Shown: positions 1 to 8,823 of the stretch, piece after piece
Layout of the letters: the number at the start of each line of letters is the position of its first letter
How positions within the stretch are numbered: position 1 is the stretch's first letter
DNA from: Opitutales bacterium
GTDB lineage: Bacteria; Verrucomicrobiota; Verrucomicrobiia; Opitutales; Opitutaceae
Length of the DNA stretch: 36,562 bases
Reading direction: 5' to 3'
Assembly (NCBI GenBank): GCA_018700525.1
Contig: JABITN010000031.1
Span: forward strand, 1-36,562
Notes under the pieces: model-generated
Told to the model about the DNA's origin: nothing
Database searches by the model: none
Seen by the model: the letters and a program-made list of their open reading frames with translations, nothing else
Translations under genes and position numbers: made by a program

Positions 1-628
1 AGAACTGATCGAACCCTCGATCGACTGGACCGTCCGGAATCCGTTTGGTGAAATCAACGCTTTGCACCATCGCGACTGCTTGTTGCGAAGTGTAGTAGTT
101 TGTATGGGTGAGATCGCTCAGTCCCGGGATATTAGCGTCTTTGTTGTAGTTTTCTCCACTTACAGGATCGCCGTTTGCGTCCGAGAACGTCATCCCGATA
201 TGCCATTTGCCGAAGAGGGCGGTTGTGTAGCCGCTTTCTTGGAGCATTTGCGGTAGTGTGAGACGGTCCTCCGTAATGAGGCAGGGCCCCTGAACTCCGG
301 TGAATACGCCGGCATAGTTCAGGCGAAACGCCATTCGCCCGGTCATCACGCTATAGCGAGAAGGGGTACACACAGTGGAAGGGCTGTGCGCATCGGTAAA
401 TCGGATACCGTCGCGGGCGAGTTGGTCGATGTTCGGTGTGGAGACTTTCGACTCCGAATTGTAGCAACTGACGTCGCCATACCCGAGATCGTCGGCGTAG
501 ATGAAGAGGATGTTTAGCGTGTTTGCGCTCGAAGCGAAAACGACGCCATTGAAAAATGAAAATATTAAAATGAAAATTGCGAAACGCGAAGGAACGAAGG
601 GACGAAGATTTAGGGACAAAATATTCAT
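1..628 (-). CDS. Sulfatase, N-terminal part (runs off left edge)
   Basis: This reading frame opens at the ATG at 626-628 and stays open for 209 codons to the window edge, so the C-terminal part of the gene lies outside. Residues 1-33 form a signal peptide with a hydrophobic stretch rich in F and I, so the protein is probably exported. The metal-binding DD pair is at about residues 46-47 in 'YADDLGYGD'. The formylglycine site is C87-T-P-S-R91, followed by a 'MTGR' stretch. 'FGKWHIGM' is the usual downstream sulfatase motif. It is a close relative of the 518-residue sulfatase starting at 13556: both share 'DDLGYGDVSCYN.ESKV', 'TDAHSPSTVCTP' and 'FRLNY.GVFTGV'. It should hydrolyse a sulfate ester after Cys-to-formylglycine conversion. 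The substrate cannot be read from the sequence. Family assignment is very secure. Confidence 0.95.
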   Translation of the reverse strand, partial: MNILSLNLRPFVPSRFAIFILIFSFFNGVVFASSANTLNILFIYADDLGYGDVSCYNSESKVSTPNIDQLARDGIRFTDAHSPSTVCTPSRYSVMTGRMAFRLNYAGVFTGVQGPCLITEDRLTLPQMLQESGYTTALFGKWHIGMTFSDANGDPVSGENYNKDANIPGLSDLTHTNYYTSQQAVAMVQSVDFTKRIPDGPVDRGFDQF

Positions 629-674
629 TCGGAAATTTTGGGTGTTGTTAGCCTAACGGGGATTTGAGATGAGG

Positions 675-781
675 GTAGGGCAACGCCGTCCAGGCGTGCC
701 GCGTAAGAAGATCTGCTTGGACGGCACGACGGGACCAGTCTTCGCCTTGCAGGCTACGCCCGGCACGCGCCGTTGCCTTAC
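675..781. repeat. Imperfect inverted repeat, intergenic palindromic element
   Basis: The gap between two minus-strand genes holds an imperfect inverted repeat. The left arm (about 675-700) begins GTAGGGCAACGCCG and ends GCGTGCC; the right arm (about 761-781) is its approximate reverse complement, CGGCACGCGCCGTTGCCTTAC. Between the arms lies CGCCTTGCAGGCTACG (743-758), which recurs with one mismatch at 25493-25508. This suggests a small dispersed palindromic element. It could also act as a terminator or mRNA-stabilising hairpin for the cytochrome gene that ends at 793. Confidence 0.55.
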
Positions 782-792
782 CTGTTCTACAT

Positions 793-3471
793 TTACAAAC
801 GGGGTTTAATCTCGTGGATGGTGTTTTGGATCTCGCCATTTACCGGTTCACCGTTGGCGCCTTTGAGGTAGTACTTGATCGACATTTGCCAGACGGGTTC
901 AATTTCGGGAATCTTCAGTCTAAGGATTTTTCCGTGGGAGGAAAGGGTGGCACTGGCGATCTCCACCTGTTTTTTGTTGTAGTGATTAGAGCCGTACTCC
1001 GCGCTGCGTTTGAGGGCCCACGTTCGAGCGATGATGGAATCGCGGAGCATATCCGGCGATTGCGGGGCGAGAGGATCCGAGAACTCGATTTCGATTTCGC
1101 CTTCGCTGACGCGTAGTTCGATCGGCAAATGAGAGGGCGCATCGGTTTTACGGATACGGTAGAAACCGCCCGGTTGGTGCAGCTGGGCAGTTCCCCAAGC
1201 CGACATGCCACAAAGATAGAGATGGCCGTTACCGGGGTGGAAACGCCCTCTCATGGTGCCGGTAGGGAAGTCGGGAATGGGCAATCTCGCCAGCCCACCT
1301 TGCGGCTGTCCATTGACGATTTCGTGCGGCACGATTTCCAGCCGTCCGTGGCCATAAGAAAGATTGAGCAGTTTTCCATTGAGCGGTCCCCAGGATTCGC
1401 TATCGATCCAGAGCAATTCGGAAGGCGATCGATCGAAGCCCTTATCCACCCAGGCCAGCGGTTTTTCCATGGCGGAGTCCGAACTGTCTTCGGGTGCGCC
1501 ATAACCCCACATGTTGCCGTAGAAGCGACCTTCGGGGTAGACCCAGTTAATGCGGTTCATGGGGTTCCAATGACCTTCTTGGTCGGTTACAATGAAAGAT
1601 CCATCTGGATTGATACAGACCCCGTTGGCGGCTCGGAATCCTTTGGCTAGGATCTCGGTGCGTTCCCCGTCGGGGCTGACTTTCAACAAGGTTCCGTGAT
1701 GGGCAACGAGGGGAGGTCGGGCGTGGCGGGCGCTCTTGGCGTAGTAGAAATTTCCATCACTGTCGGTTTGTAGCCCCATGGCGAACTCATGAAAGTGCTG
1801 GGTCACTTGATGGTCGGAATTGAAGGCTTCGTGATAGTCCATTTCGCCATCGCCATTCAGGTCATGCAGACGGACGAGCTGGTTGCGGCAAGTGACAAAC
1901 AACTGGCCATTGACTAGCTTAATGCCAAGGGGCTGAAACAATCCTGCTGCGATGCGAAACCATTCGGCGTTGACCACGGTTTCGTCGGCGATGCCTTCGA
2001 CCCTCCAAACATCGCCATCCCATGTGCAGAGGTAGGCCGTTTTACCATCAGGCGAAAAATCGACCCCAGTAGTGCGCAGCCAGCTCTTCCAGGGATTTGC
2101 TTTTGGGAGGGTGAAGCTGTCCCATTGGAACGGGCCGTCTTGATCGCCACGAATGATTGGGGAGGGAACGCTCTGCTGCCATTGGGAGGGACTGCCTTTC
2201 GTGAGGGGATCGAGATCGAGGTCCTTCTTCGAGACCGTACCGGAGCCCGAAATGAAAGCTACTTTGAGAGGTGTGGATTTCGCCGGGATGGTGGCGGTCA
2301 GAAAGCCGTCCTTTTCTGCCAGTTTGATGTCAGTGCCTCCCTGAACCGTTAATTTGCTTCCTCCATTGGCGAGCCGGAGGGTGAGATTTTTGTCGGACTT
2401 CCCGACATTCAAAATTCGAGCGATTCCGCCAGACGTTGTCAGTAAATGGTTTTCCAATACCTTTGTTTTCCCAACTGTATACGCAAAGACGATACGATTT
2501 GCGTGACGGTACAGCCCCGTGAAATGCGTCCATTCGCGTGGCAAGGGACCGAAGCGCCGTCCATCTAAGCCGATGAAGCGCTGATCATCGAAAGAACCGG
2601 TAGCGGGATTGGCCCAGCCAGGGACATCCTCCGTTTCGTAGACAACCTTCCCGCGCGTGCGCGGCCAATGCCAATGCTGGTGGTCGAAATTGATCCCCTG
2701 CCAATCGGTAAAGCCTTCGCCTTTCCAAACGCCGGCGACCCGCATTGTGTCGTGCTCGAAAGCCAGCCACGTATTGCCTTGGGATACACCGCCGTCTCCG
2801 GGATCGAGCCGAACGGCGATGGCTTTGTAGGCGAGGTTAGCATCGGGAGCGACGTAGCCGCGAGTGTCTTTACCTTCAGGCCAGCGATAGCGTTCCGTTT
2901 CTTCGGGAACGATCTCGAAGGTTCCAGTCAGGAAGGGACCATAGTCCATCTCGCTCCACGGTTCCCGCTTGGTGGGTCCGGGGCCTTTCTGCGTGCCCTT
3001 GGGCAATTGAGAAAGATAATCCTCGGTCACCTCGAAGTACTGATCCGAGTTGTGGGGCTTTAGAAAATGCTCTCGAATGTAGTGAATGACTGCATACTTT
3101 TCGCTGGGAACGAGTTGGACCTGAGGTACCATGAGCCGCCATCCTCGGGTGATGGTCTGGTACATGGTGTAGGGGTCGTTCCCGTGCTGGAACACGCCTT
3201 CGCCAAATCGCAGCGAATTGGGAATGGAACCCGACATGTTCAGGTCCCCGTGACACGTGTGGCAGGTCATCTGGTAGATTTCCTGCCCTTTCCTGAAGAC
3301 GGCGTTGTCCGATTCCTCGATCAATCGAGCGTGGTCGATATCCGCCTCGTAATCGGGAAGAGCGGATTCCGGTAGCAGCATCGTGCCTGGCGCTTCTTGC
3401 GAGAAGCTGCTGGGAGCGATTGAGAAAAGGAGGGATAGGGAGATTGAGAGGCTGGTAAGGCGAATCGTCAT
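793..3471 (-). CDS. c-type cytochrome / DUF6797 / beta-propeller protein
   Basis: This is an exported 892-residue protein. Residues 1-24 are a signal peptide. A single haem-attachment site, C70-H-T-C73-H74, lies in a small cytochrome c domain (about 55-135), with 'GWRLMVPQ' as a plausible source of the distal Met ligand. The next region (about 170-340) has the 'GPFLTGTFEI' and 'FDHQHWHWPRTRGK' signatures I associate with DUF6797 of Planctomycetes and Verrucomicrobia. From about residue 470 onward there are NHL/PQQ-type propeller blades ('GVDFSPDGKTAYLCTWDGDVW', 'GNGHLYLCGMSAWGTAQ') and a C-terminal beta-sandwich tail. The likely role is periplasmic electron transfer linked to oxidation or binding of a sugar, but no enzyme activity has been established for this architecture as far as I know. 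The ATG at 3469-3471 is the natural start because it opens the signal peptide. Confidence 0.88.
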   Translation of the reverse strand: MTIRLTSLSISLSLLFSIAPSSFSQEAPGTMLLPESALPDYEADIDHARLIEESDNAVFRKGQEIYQMTCHTCHGDLNMSGSIPNSLRFGEGVFQHGNDPYTMYQTITRGWRLMVPQVQLVPSEKYAVIHYIREHFLKPHNSDQYFEVTEDYLSQLPKGTQKGPGPTKREPWSEMDYGPFLTGTFEIVPEETERYRWPEGKDTRGYVAPDANLAYKAIAVRLDPGDGGVSQGNTWLAFEHDTMRVAGVWKGEGFTDWQGINFDHQHWHWPRTRGKVVYETEDVPGWANPATGSFDDQRFIGLDGRRFGPLPREWTHFTGLYRHANRIVFAYTVGKTKVLENHLLTTSGGIARILNVGKSDKNLTLRLANGGSKLTVQGGTDIKLAEKDGFLTATIPAKSTPLKVAFISGSGTVSKKDLDLDPLTKGSPSQWQQSVPSPIIRGDQDGPFQWDSFTLPKANPWKSWLRTTGVDFSPDGKTAYLCTWDGDVWRVEGIADETVVNAEWFRIAAGLFQPLGIKLVNGQLFVTCRNQLVRLHDLNGDGEMDYHEAFNSDHQVTQHFHEFAMGLQTDSDGNFYYAKSARHARPPLVAHHGTLLKVSPDGERTEILAKGFRAANGVCINPDGSFIVTDQEGHWNPMNRINWVYPEGRFYGNMWGYGAPEDSSDSAMEKPLAWVDKGFDRSPSELLWIDSESWGPLNGKLLNLSYGHGRLEIVPHEIVNGQPQGGLARLPIPDFPTGTMRGRFHPGNGHLYLCGMSAWGTAQLHQPGGFYRIRKTDAPSHLPIELRVSEGEIEIEFSDPLAPQSPDMLRDSIIARTWALKRSAEYGSNHYNKKQVEIASATLSSHGKILRLKIPEIEPVWQMSIKYYLKGANGEPVNGEIQNTIHEIKPRL

Positions 3472-4068
3472 AAGAATACTTCTATTTTCTGAAAGTGTAA
3501 GTGAGTAGGACTGTTTGGGAAAGCAAAACTATGATACTGGTTAAAATGTGTGAAAGTAGGGATTCAATTGAAGCTCAGTGTTCCGGACCTTGTGATCTCT
3601 CTTGTGCCCTATGCTTACGATAGTCTATTAAGGGGATACTTTGCGAGACGGATATTTTGCCCGTAAATTCTCGAGGAGATGACGAAATTCTAGTTGTGAG
3701 GGAAGTTCTTCTGTTGAAATGGCAGGGAAAGTCCTCACTGCGGATCGGTCCTTAACGTTATTTCGAACTGAATATTTGGAAAATAGGGAAACGGTGAGGA
3801 GAAGGGGAGTTACAGTCTTCTTTTTTGAAAGAGATTAAACTGAAGAAAACAGTATTCAAAGATCTGATTCGTTGATCGTCCACGACTGTCGCATTTGTTA
3901 TTGTGAAGTGTCGTTTTTGTCAAACCAACACGCGATCCTTCGCCTGAATTTCGTCGAGACCAGAAAAATAATCCGGGCAATTATTTTGGTTTGCAGAGTA
4001 TCTCATCGAAACCCTTCGCAATGCCCTATTTCGAAACCCTTTGTCACAAGATCAAATAATTCCCCGCT
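3472..4068. other. Divergent intergenic region, AT-rich, with one palindrome
   Basis: This gap of about 600 bases separates the minus-strand cytochrome gene from the plus-strand block and must carry promoters for both directions. I saw no convincing gene in it. The open frame at 3872-4114 has no recognisable content and overlaps the next gene. The clearest structure is the palindrome at 3965-3987, listed separately. Confidence 0.5.
3965..3987. promoter_or_regulatory. Candidate operator: perfect 8-bp inverted repeat
   Basis: AAAATAAT (3965-3972) and ATTATTTT (3980-3987) are perfect inverted arms around a 7-base CCGGGCA core, about 80 bases before the small gene at 4069. The core plus right arm, GGGCAATT, recurs ahead of the sigma factor gene (8233) and ahead of the ThuA gene (10582). 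The position and symmetry suit a transcription-factor site. No regulator has been identified, so the function is inferred. Confidence 0.35.
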
Positions 4069-4428
4069 ATGCCAGTCACTCAATCTCAGTCGAATGATCC
4101 GCACGAGTTTGTGAAGCGTTCGAGCCTCTACCAGGAATTTCTGGCGGAGAGAGAAGCAATTTTGAAACACAAGTGGCTCGAGTCGGAGCGAATGGGAAAA
4201 GACATCGGATTCGACGGCGCTTTAATCAGTTGGGTTCGCAACCATAGAGACGCCTGGTGGGCAAAAAGACGCTGCACCCGATTAACGGGAGACACTGAAC
4301 AATCAGCTTCTTTGCCAAGACTTTCAGAGACTCCACACTGTATTCATGAGCAGTTATTCGCTCCTCAAAATCACTTATTGAAAGCTGATTTTTTCACCTC
4401 ATCCCCATCTTCGAATACACCTCAATAA
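4069..4428 (+). CDS. Small conserved hypothetical protein
   Basis: This frame encodes 119 residues. Residues about 18-66 contain 'EREAILKHKWLESERMGKDI' followed by 'GFDGALISWVRNHRDAWW'. I recognise this as a short conserved pattern (KHKW.ES...G.DIGF..A...W...HR..W) found in small bacterial proteins of unknown function, often beside transport or polysaccharide genes. The last 50 residues are low in recognisable structure and may not be conserved. There is no signal peptide or membrane segment, so it is likely cytoplasmic. It ends 28 bases before the receptor gene and may be co-transcribed with it. The ATG at 4069 lacks a clear ribosome-binding site. The existence of the gene is fairly likely; its function is unknown. 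Confidence 0.6.
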   Translation: MPVTQSQSNDPHEFVKRSSLYQEFLAEREAILKHKWLESERMGKDIGFDGALISWVRNHRDAWWAKRRCTRLTGDTEQSASLPRLSETPHCIHEQLFAPQNHLLKADFFTSSPSSNTPQ

Positions 4429-4456
4429 ACCACGATCCAAACTAATCCTATATACA

Positions 4457-7400
4457 ATGAAACACACATATACACACCTTGGTTTTCCTGTTTTAAGGCT
4501 GCCAATTAACTTTGCGAAAGCCCTGGCTCTGCTGGGTGGCTTTCTAAGCGTATCGCAAGTCGCGCTGGCGCAGAATGAAAATAATGAAGCGGTCCTCGAA
4601 CTCTCTCCATTTACCGTAGACGCGAGTCAAGATCAAGGCTACATGGCGTCGCAGTCCATGGCAGGTGGCCGACTGAGTTCCGAGATCAAGAAGACTGGAG
4701 CCTCCATTCAGGTTATTACAGAGGAGTTTTTTGACGATATCGCAGCGACTAATATTAACGACTTACTGCAATATACTACCAGTACAGAAACGGCCGGGAT
4801 TTCTGGCAATTTCACCGGGGCCACATTCAACGGAACGAGTGGCTCAACAGATGAAGAAGCGACCCGTCGCAATCCGAGCGCTGCCAATCGAATCCGCGGT
4901 ATAGCTGCTCCGGACCGTACTCGCGATTTTTTCAAAACTGAAATTCCCTTTGACACTTACAACACGGAGCGTGTCGATATTAACCGTGGGGCGAATTCTT
5001 TTCTTTTTGGTCTAGGTTCGCCTGCGGGGCTGATTAACAACGGTTTAGCCAAAGCGCGTTTCAACAATTTCAGTGAATTAAACTTTAGGATCGACGACGG
5101 CGGCGGCGAACCCTCTTACCGGACGAACATAGACTTAAATCGGGTTTTGGCGGAGGACGTGCTCGCCGTTCGCGTATCGGGTCTTTACGACCATACCAAA
5201 TTTTACCAGCGCCCCACTAAGAGAAATGACGAGCGTATTTACACAGCACTTACATACCATCCATTTGGCAGGGAGAATAAAAACACCACGATTCGCGCCC
5301 ATTACGAAACGGGAAAAATAGAGGGTATTCCGCCCAGTACCCTTCTGCCCCAAGAGAATCTCTCCCGATTCCTGAACAAGCCCGACTTATTTCCTGAGCT
5401 CCCGGACGTGACGCGGGTCATGGTTAACCCCGTTGAGTTCGCCCGCGAATTCGGACGCAACGAAGGCCCTTACTTCAACGTGGAAACGGGCCAAACACTG
5501 CGCGACTTTGAACCCCGTAGAACATTGGCATTGCGGTTTGATGGCAGCGGGCCAAATGGCATCAATCCGCTGGCTGTCCAAGGGCAGATCCGAGGTAGGG
5601 ATGTATCGAATGGGAATCCATACTTTGATCCCAACAATGTTCTGTCACCCAATCAGACTTACATACAAAATGGAAATTTTGGTCCTATAATGCGGTTGGG
5701 AACGGGCAACGCTGCTTGGCTAAATCAAGGTTTCGTAAACCTCGATACCTTCGACTTTGCCAAATATAACCTAGGTTGGGACGACGAATTTCTGTCGGAA
5801 GATTTCGAAAATTACAATGTAGCTCTGGAACATGTGTTCCTCGACAACAATGCAGGCATTAGTATTAGTTTCGATAAACAGGTTTACGACCGAACTAGCT
5901 ACACAATTTCAGGGACCCCTGGACTTGCGGAGCAAATAACGCTAGACATCAACACTCACATGCTTTTCCCGACTCAAGAGGGTGGGTTTGAACCAGCGCC
6001 GAATCCCAACTTCGGTAGACCGATGATGATGACCAGGCACTTCAATACCCATGTATTTGATGAGTCCACCAGGGAGACAGCCAGAGCTACTTTGTTCTAC
6101 AAGCTTAACTTCGCCAAAGATCGAGATGATTGGATGAAATGGCTTGGCAACCACAATTTCACTCTTCTCGCTGACCGTGAGGAGCAGGACCTATTCCGAT
6201 ACGGATCCCGTGGCTCCTCCTATGCGGGTTCCTTTGATCCTGCAGATCATCTCACCGCTGCGGACCCGACAACTTTTGCGAGAAACGTGCCCTTCATAAT
6301 TTACTTAGGCCCTCCGCAGCTCAATGCCTTCAATGATCCGAATTTCAAATTGGAGGATTTTGTACTAACCGCGGATAATGACTATGATTTCTCCTACGAC
6401 GCTGTAGTTGGAGAACATGACACTTTCTACTGGGACAAGCGGGCCGAAGAGTGGAAGCGCGGTACATTCACCGCAAAAGAGATGTTACAGCGCGACCCTA
6501 ATCTTCAGAATATTCTGATCGAATCCAAAGCTCTAAACCTCAGCAGCGAATTCTTCGACGGCAATTTGGTTGTCAATACCGGCTATCGGGAAGACACCGT
6601 GGAGGACCTCGCCAATCGGATACCGCCACGCGCCTCAGATCGAACTCCAATTCTAGATCCGTCTGTATTTAACTTGCATAACGGGACAGAGCAATTTGCG
6701 GAGGCGGCTGGTTCTATATTCGGATATGGAGCCGTCGGGTTTTTACCGAAATCGTGGAATCCCATGTCTGACTGGATGGAAGTTTCCGTCCACTACAATG
6801 AATCAGATAACTTTGTTCCGTCAGCGGGTATCGAAAGTCCCTTGGGCAGCCCACTTCCAGCGCCTACGGGAGAGAGTAAAGACTATGGTGTAACCTTTTA
6901 TCTTTTTAAGAATAAGGTCGTAGCCCGTTTGAATTGGTACGATTCCACACTTGCTAACCGGTCTCAGGGAGGACCATTGAATCAAACTTATTCAGATGCG
7001 GCACGCTTCCTAGGATTTTTAAACCGGGACATTCAGGACTACAATGCGCCTGATAGTGATAAAAGTGAATACCCCAGAATCGAAGAAGCGAAACAGGCAT
7101 TTAGCGAAATGGACGCCCTGCTACGCGCGCAGGGTAGTCTTTATCAAAACAAGGAAATCTCTTTCAACGAGGATGGCACTGTATCTCAGGTGACGGAAAA
7201 TATCTCAGACACTTCCGATGTCGCAGCCAAAGGGTTTGAAGCTGAGATCATACTGAACCCGACGAATAACTGGCGCATCGCGCTCAACTTAGCCAAACAG
7301 GAAGCAGCCCTTGATCGCTTCATGCCTTTCCTGACTGACTTCTACGAGGACTACTACAATCCTTACGTGGCAAAATGGGGACAATTGGAATTTAACAGTC

Positions 7401-7897
7401 CCGCACAGATAAACAATCCGGATGCCACTTTCTCCAGGCAGGTCGATGTGAATCGCTTTGTCTATCAAACAGGCAAGTTGCAGGAAGGTAGACCCACGGC
7501 TGAACTCCGTCCCTGGAGGTTTAATGCGGTTACCAACTACAACTTCAGTGAAGGCCGATTGAAAGGCTTTGGTATAGGCGGTGCCCTGCGCTGGCAGGAT
7601 TCCGGTGTGATTGGCTTTCCGACCTTGCCGGGGGTAATCGCCGGACGGGACACGTTCATCCCCGACATCGCAAATGGATATCAGGGTAGTACTGAAACCA
7701 ATATCGATGCGTTCCTCAGTTATCGTCGTAAGCTATTCGACAACAAAGTAGACTGGCGCATTCAGCTGAATGTCAGGAATATCAATGCCGACAGGGATGA
7801 TGTCGTTCCTCTCCGAGCGCAACCAGACGGGTCTTTTGCTCGCGTGCGTAGTTCTCCACCGAGAGTCTTCGTGCTTTCTAACAGCTTTAAGTTTTAG
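4457..7897 (+). CDS. TonB-dependent outer-membrane receptor
   Basis: This is a 1146-residue outer-membrane receptor. Residues 1-38 are a signal peptide ending 'VALAQ'. The mature N-terminus has 'VLELSPFTVDASQDQGYMAS', which contains the probable TonB box and is a signature I associate with Opitutae receptors. A plug domain follows (about 60-200), with 'IQVITEEFFDDIAATNINDL', 'RIRGI' and 'VDINRGANSFLFGLGSPAG'. The rest is a long beta-barrel with many alternating aromatic strands. It ends in 'FVLSNSFKF', with the terminal Phe expected by the BAM machinery. It would import a bulky ligand using TonB/ExbBD, which are not in this window. Its place before an ECF/FecR pair and sulfatases suggests a sulfated oligosaccharide as ligand; that is inference. 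No SusD-like partner is present. Confidence 0.95.
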   Translation: MKHTYTHLGFPVLRLPINFAKALALLGGFLSVSQVALAQNENNEAVLELSPFTVDASQDQGYMASQSMAGGRLSSEIKKTGASIQVITEEFFDDIAATNINDLLQYTTSTETAGISGNFTGATFNGTSGSTDEEATRRNPSAANRIRGIAAPDRTRDFFKTEIPFDTYNTERVDINRGANSFLFGLGSPAGLINNGLAKARFNNFSELNFRIDDGGGEPSYRTNIDLNRVLAEDVLAVRVSGLYDHTKFYQRPTKRNDERIYTALTYHPFGRENKNTTIRAHYETGKIEGIPPSTLLPQENLSRFLNKPDLFPELPDVTRVMVNPVEFAREFGRNEGPYFNVETGQTLRDFEPRRTLALRFDGSGPNGINPLAVQGQIRGRDVSNGNPYFDPNNVLSPNQTYIQNGNFGPIMRLGTGNAAWLNQGFVNLDTFDFAKYNLGWDDEFLSEDFENYNVALEHVFLDNNAGISISFDKQVYDRTSYTISGTPGLAEQITLDINTHMLFPTQEGGFEPAPNPNFGRPMMMTRHFNTHVFDESTRETARATLFYKLNFAKDRDDWMKWLGNHNFTLLADREEQDLFRYGSRGSSYAGSFDPADHLTAADPTTFARNVPFIIYLGPPQLNAFNDPNFKLEDFVLTADNDYDFSYDAVVGEHDTFYWDKRAEEWKRGTFTAKEMLQRDPNLQNILIESKALNLSSEFFDGNLVVNTGYREDTVEDLANRIPPRASDRTPILDPSVFNLHNGTEQFAEAAGSIFGYGAVGFLPKSWNPMSDWMEVSVHYNESDNFVPSAGIESPLGSPLPAPTGESKDYGVTFYLFKNKVVARLNWYDSTLANRSQGGPLNQTYSDAARFLGFLNRDIQDYNAPDSDKSEYPRIEEAKQAFSEMDALLRAQGSLYQNKEISFNEDGTVSQVTENISDTSDVAAKGFEAEIILNPTNNWRIALNLAKQEAALDRFMPFLTDFYEDYYNPYVAKWGQLEFNSPAQINNPDATFSRQVDVNRFVYQTGKLQEGRPTAELRPWRFNAVTNYNFSEGRLKGFGIGGALRWQDSGVIGFPTLPGVIAGRDTFIPDIANGYQGSTETNIDAFLSYRRKLFDNKVDWRIQLNVRNINADRDDVVPLRAQPDGSFARVRSSPPRVFVLSNSFKF

Positions 7898-7932
7898 CCT
7901 TTTAGAAACTCAAGTACGTTAGTTTTATTTCC

Positions 7933-7963
7933 ATCGAGGCTCGACCACAAATCGAGCCTCGAT
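7933..7963 (+). terminator. Strong hairpin after the receptor gene
   Basis: A perfect 12-bp inverted repeat, ATCGAGGCTCGA (7933-7944) and TCGAGCCTCGAT (7952-7963), with a 7-base loop, lies 35 bases after the receptor stop codon. Only a short T-rich tract (ATTTGT) follows, so it is a terminator or 3'-end stabiliser rather than a textbook intrinsic terminator. Confidence 0.7.
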
Positions 7964-8268
7964 CATTTGTAGCAAAGGCTACGTTTCTTGTAGATCATGC
8001 GATCTTATACCAAAATGCGTCACAAACTTAACATACGCGGCATAGCGCAAGCACTAACTCTACGGTTGTAAGTGATTGTAGGGCTAGCACTTGCGCTGTG
8101 CCGCATAGTCTCCAGGGGTTTTTGGAAAAGTTAAATTTATGGCGAACTTCAGTATAATACGTTTAACCTCATTCCTTATAGCCTGTTTTGGTGGGAATCT
8201 TAGGGCTTAGAATTTTTTTTGCAATTTACCCGGGCAATTTTTAAAAGTGCTGAAGTATCTTACTTAGC
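7964..8268. other. Intergenic region before the sigma factor
   Basis: No gene is seen here. The stretch holds the long palindrome at 8034-8107 and, near its right end, the direct repeat GCAATTT at 8221-8227 and 8234-8240 around CCCGGG. Together with the GGGCAATT match, this makes 8221-8240 the best candidate control site for the sigma/FecR pair. An AT-rich tract (8212-8226) adjoins it. Confidence 0.4.
8034..8107. repeat. Large stem-loop palindrome
   Basis: The left arm 8034-8057 (starting TACGCGGCATAGCGCAAGCA) is nearly the exact reverse complement of the right arm 8084-8107 (ending GCACTTGCGCTGTGCCGCATA), with a 26-base spacer. I count about 21 of 24 paired positions. No coding potential is seen. 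It resembles a REP/MITE-type intergenic element. Confidence 0.7.
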
Positions 8269-8823
8269 ATGCTTGATACCTTAGTGACCGCACGCCACGA
8301 AACCTTCGTTCGACTGTTTTCGAAATACGAAAGCAACGTGCGAGCTTATGTAGCGTCTCTCTTGCCGCATTGGGAAGGAGTCGACGATGTAATGCAGGAA
8401 ACAAACTTGGTGATTTGGCGGAAATTTGATCAGTTCAATTTAGAAGGCCCGGAATCAAGTTATCTGGCCTGGTCATTTACGATCGCCCGATACGAAGTGT
8501 TAAGATACCGTCGACAACGCGCGACTGATCGTTTGGTTTTCAGTGAGGATGTATATGAGCTACTAGCTGCCGAAGCCGAAGAGGTCGCCGTCGACCAGAC
8601 TCAAAGGCAGAATGCCCTACGGCATTGTCTTACCAAATTGGAAGCTCCGCAGCGCCAGTTGATTCGAATTGTTTACGCGGAGGGAGTTTCTATCAAAAAT
8701 GTAGCCGAAAACACCGGTCGAACCCCAACTGGCCTATACAAAGCGCTTGCTAGGATAAGAAAGGCCCTCCAACGCTGCATACGCTTTAGCCTGGCGGAAG
8801 CGGGTCTGAAAGGGAACGTATGA
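8269..8823 (+). CDS. ECF-type RNA polymerase sigma-70 factor
   Basis: This is a 184-residue ECF sigma factor. Region 2 (about 13-85) includes 'VDDVMQETNLVIWRKFDQF' and 'AWSFTIARYEVLRYRRQR', which should bind core polymerase and the -10 element. Region 4 (about 120-175) includes 'LEAPQRQLIRIVYAEGVSI' and a helix-turn-helix 'NVAENTGRTPTGLYKALARI' for -35 recognition. Spacing and sequence fit the Rhodopirellula/Verrucomicrobium ECF subgroup. Its stop overlaps the start of the FecR-LamG gene (ATGA at 8820-8823), so the two are translationally coupled. It probably responds to an envelope signal passed by that partner and directs transcription of nearby uptake genes; the targets are not shown by the sequence. 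Start ATG at 8269. Confidence 0.93.
   Translation: MLDTLVTARHETFVRLFSKYESNVRAYVASLLPHWEGVDDVMQETNLVIWRKFDQFNLEGPESSYLAWSFTIARYEVLRYRRQRATDRLVFSEDVYELLAAEAEEVAVDQTQRQNALRHCLTKLEAPQRQLIRIVYAEGVSIKNVAENTGRTPTGLYKALARIRKALQRCIRFSLAEAGLKGNV

Noticed and set aside
3872-4114. 80-codon plus-strand open frame before the small conserved gene
   Set aside because: No recognisable motif, overlaps the better-supported gene at 4069 in another frame, and lies in AT-rich promoter DNA.
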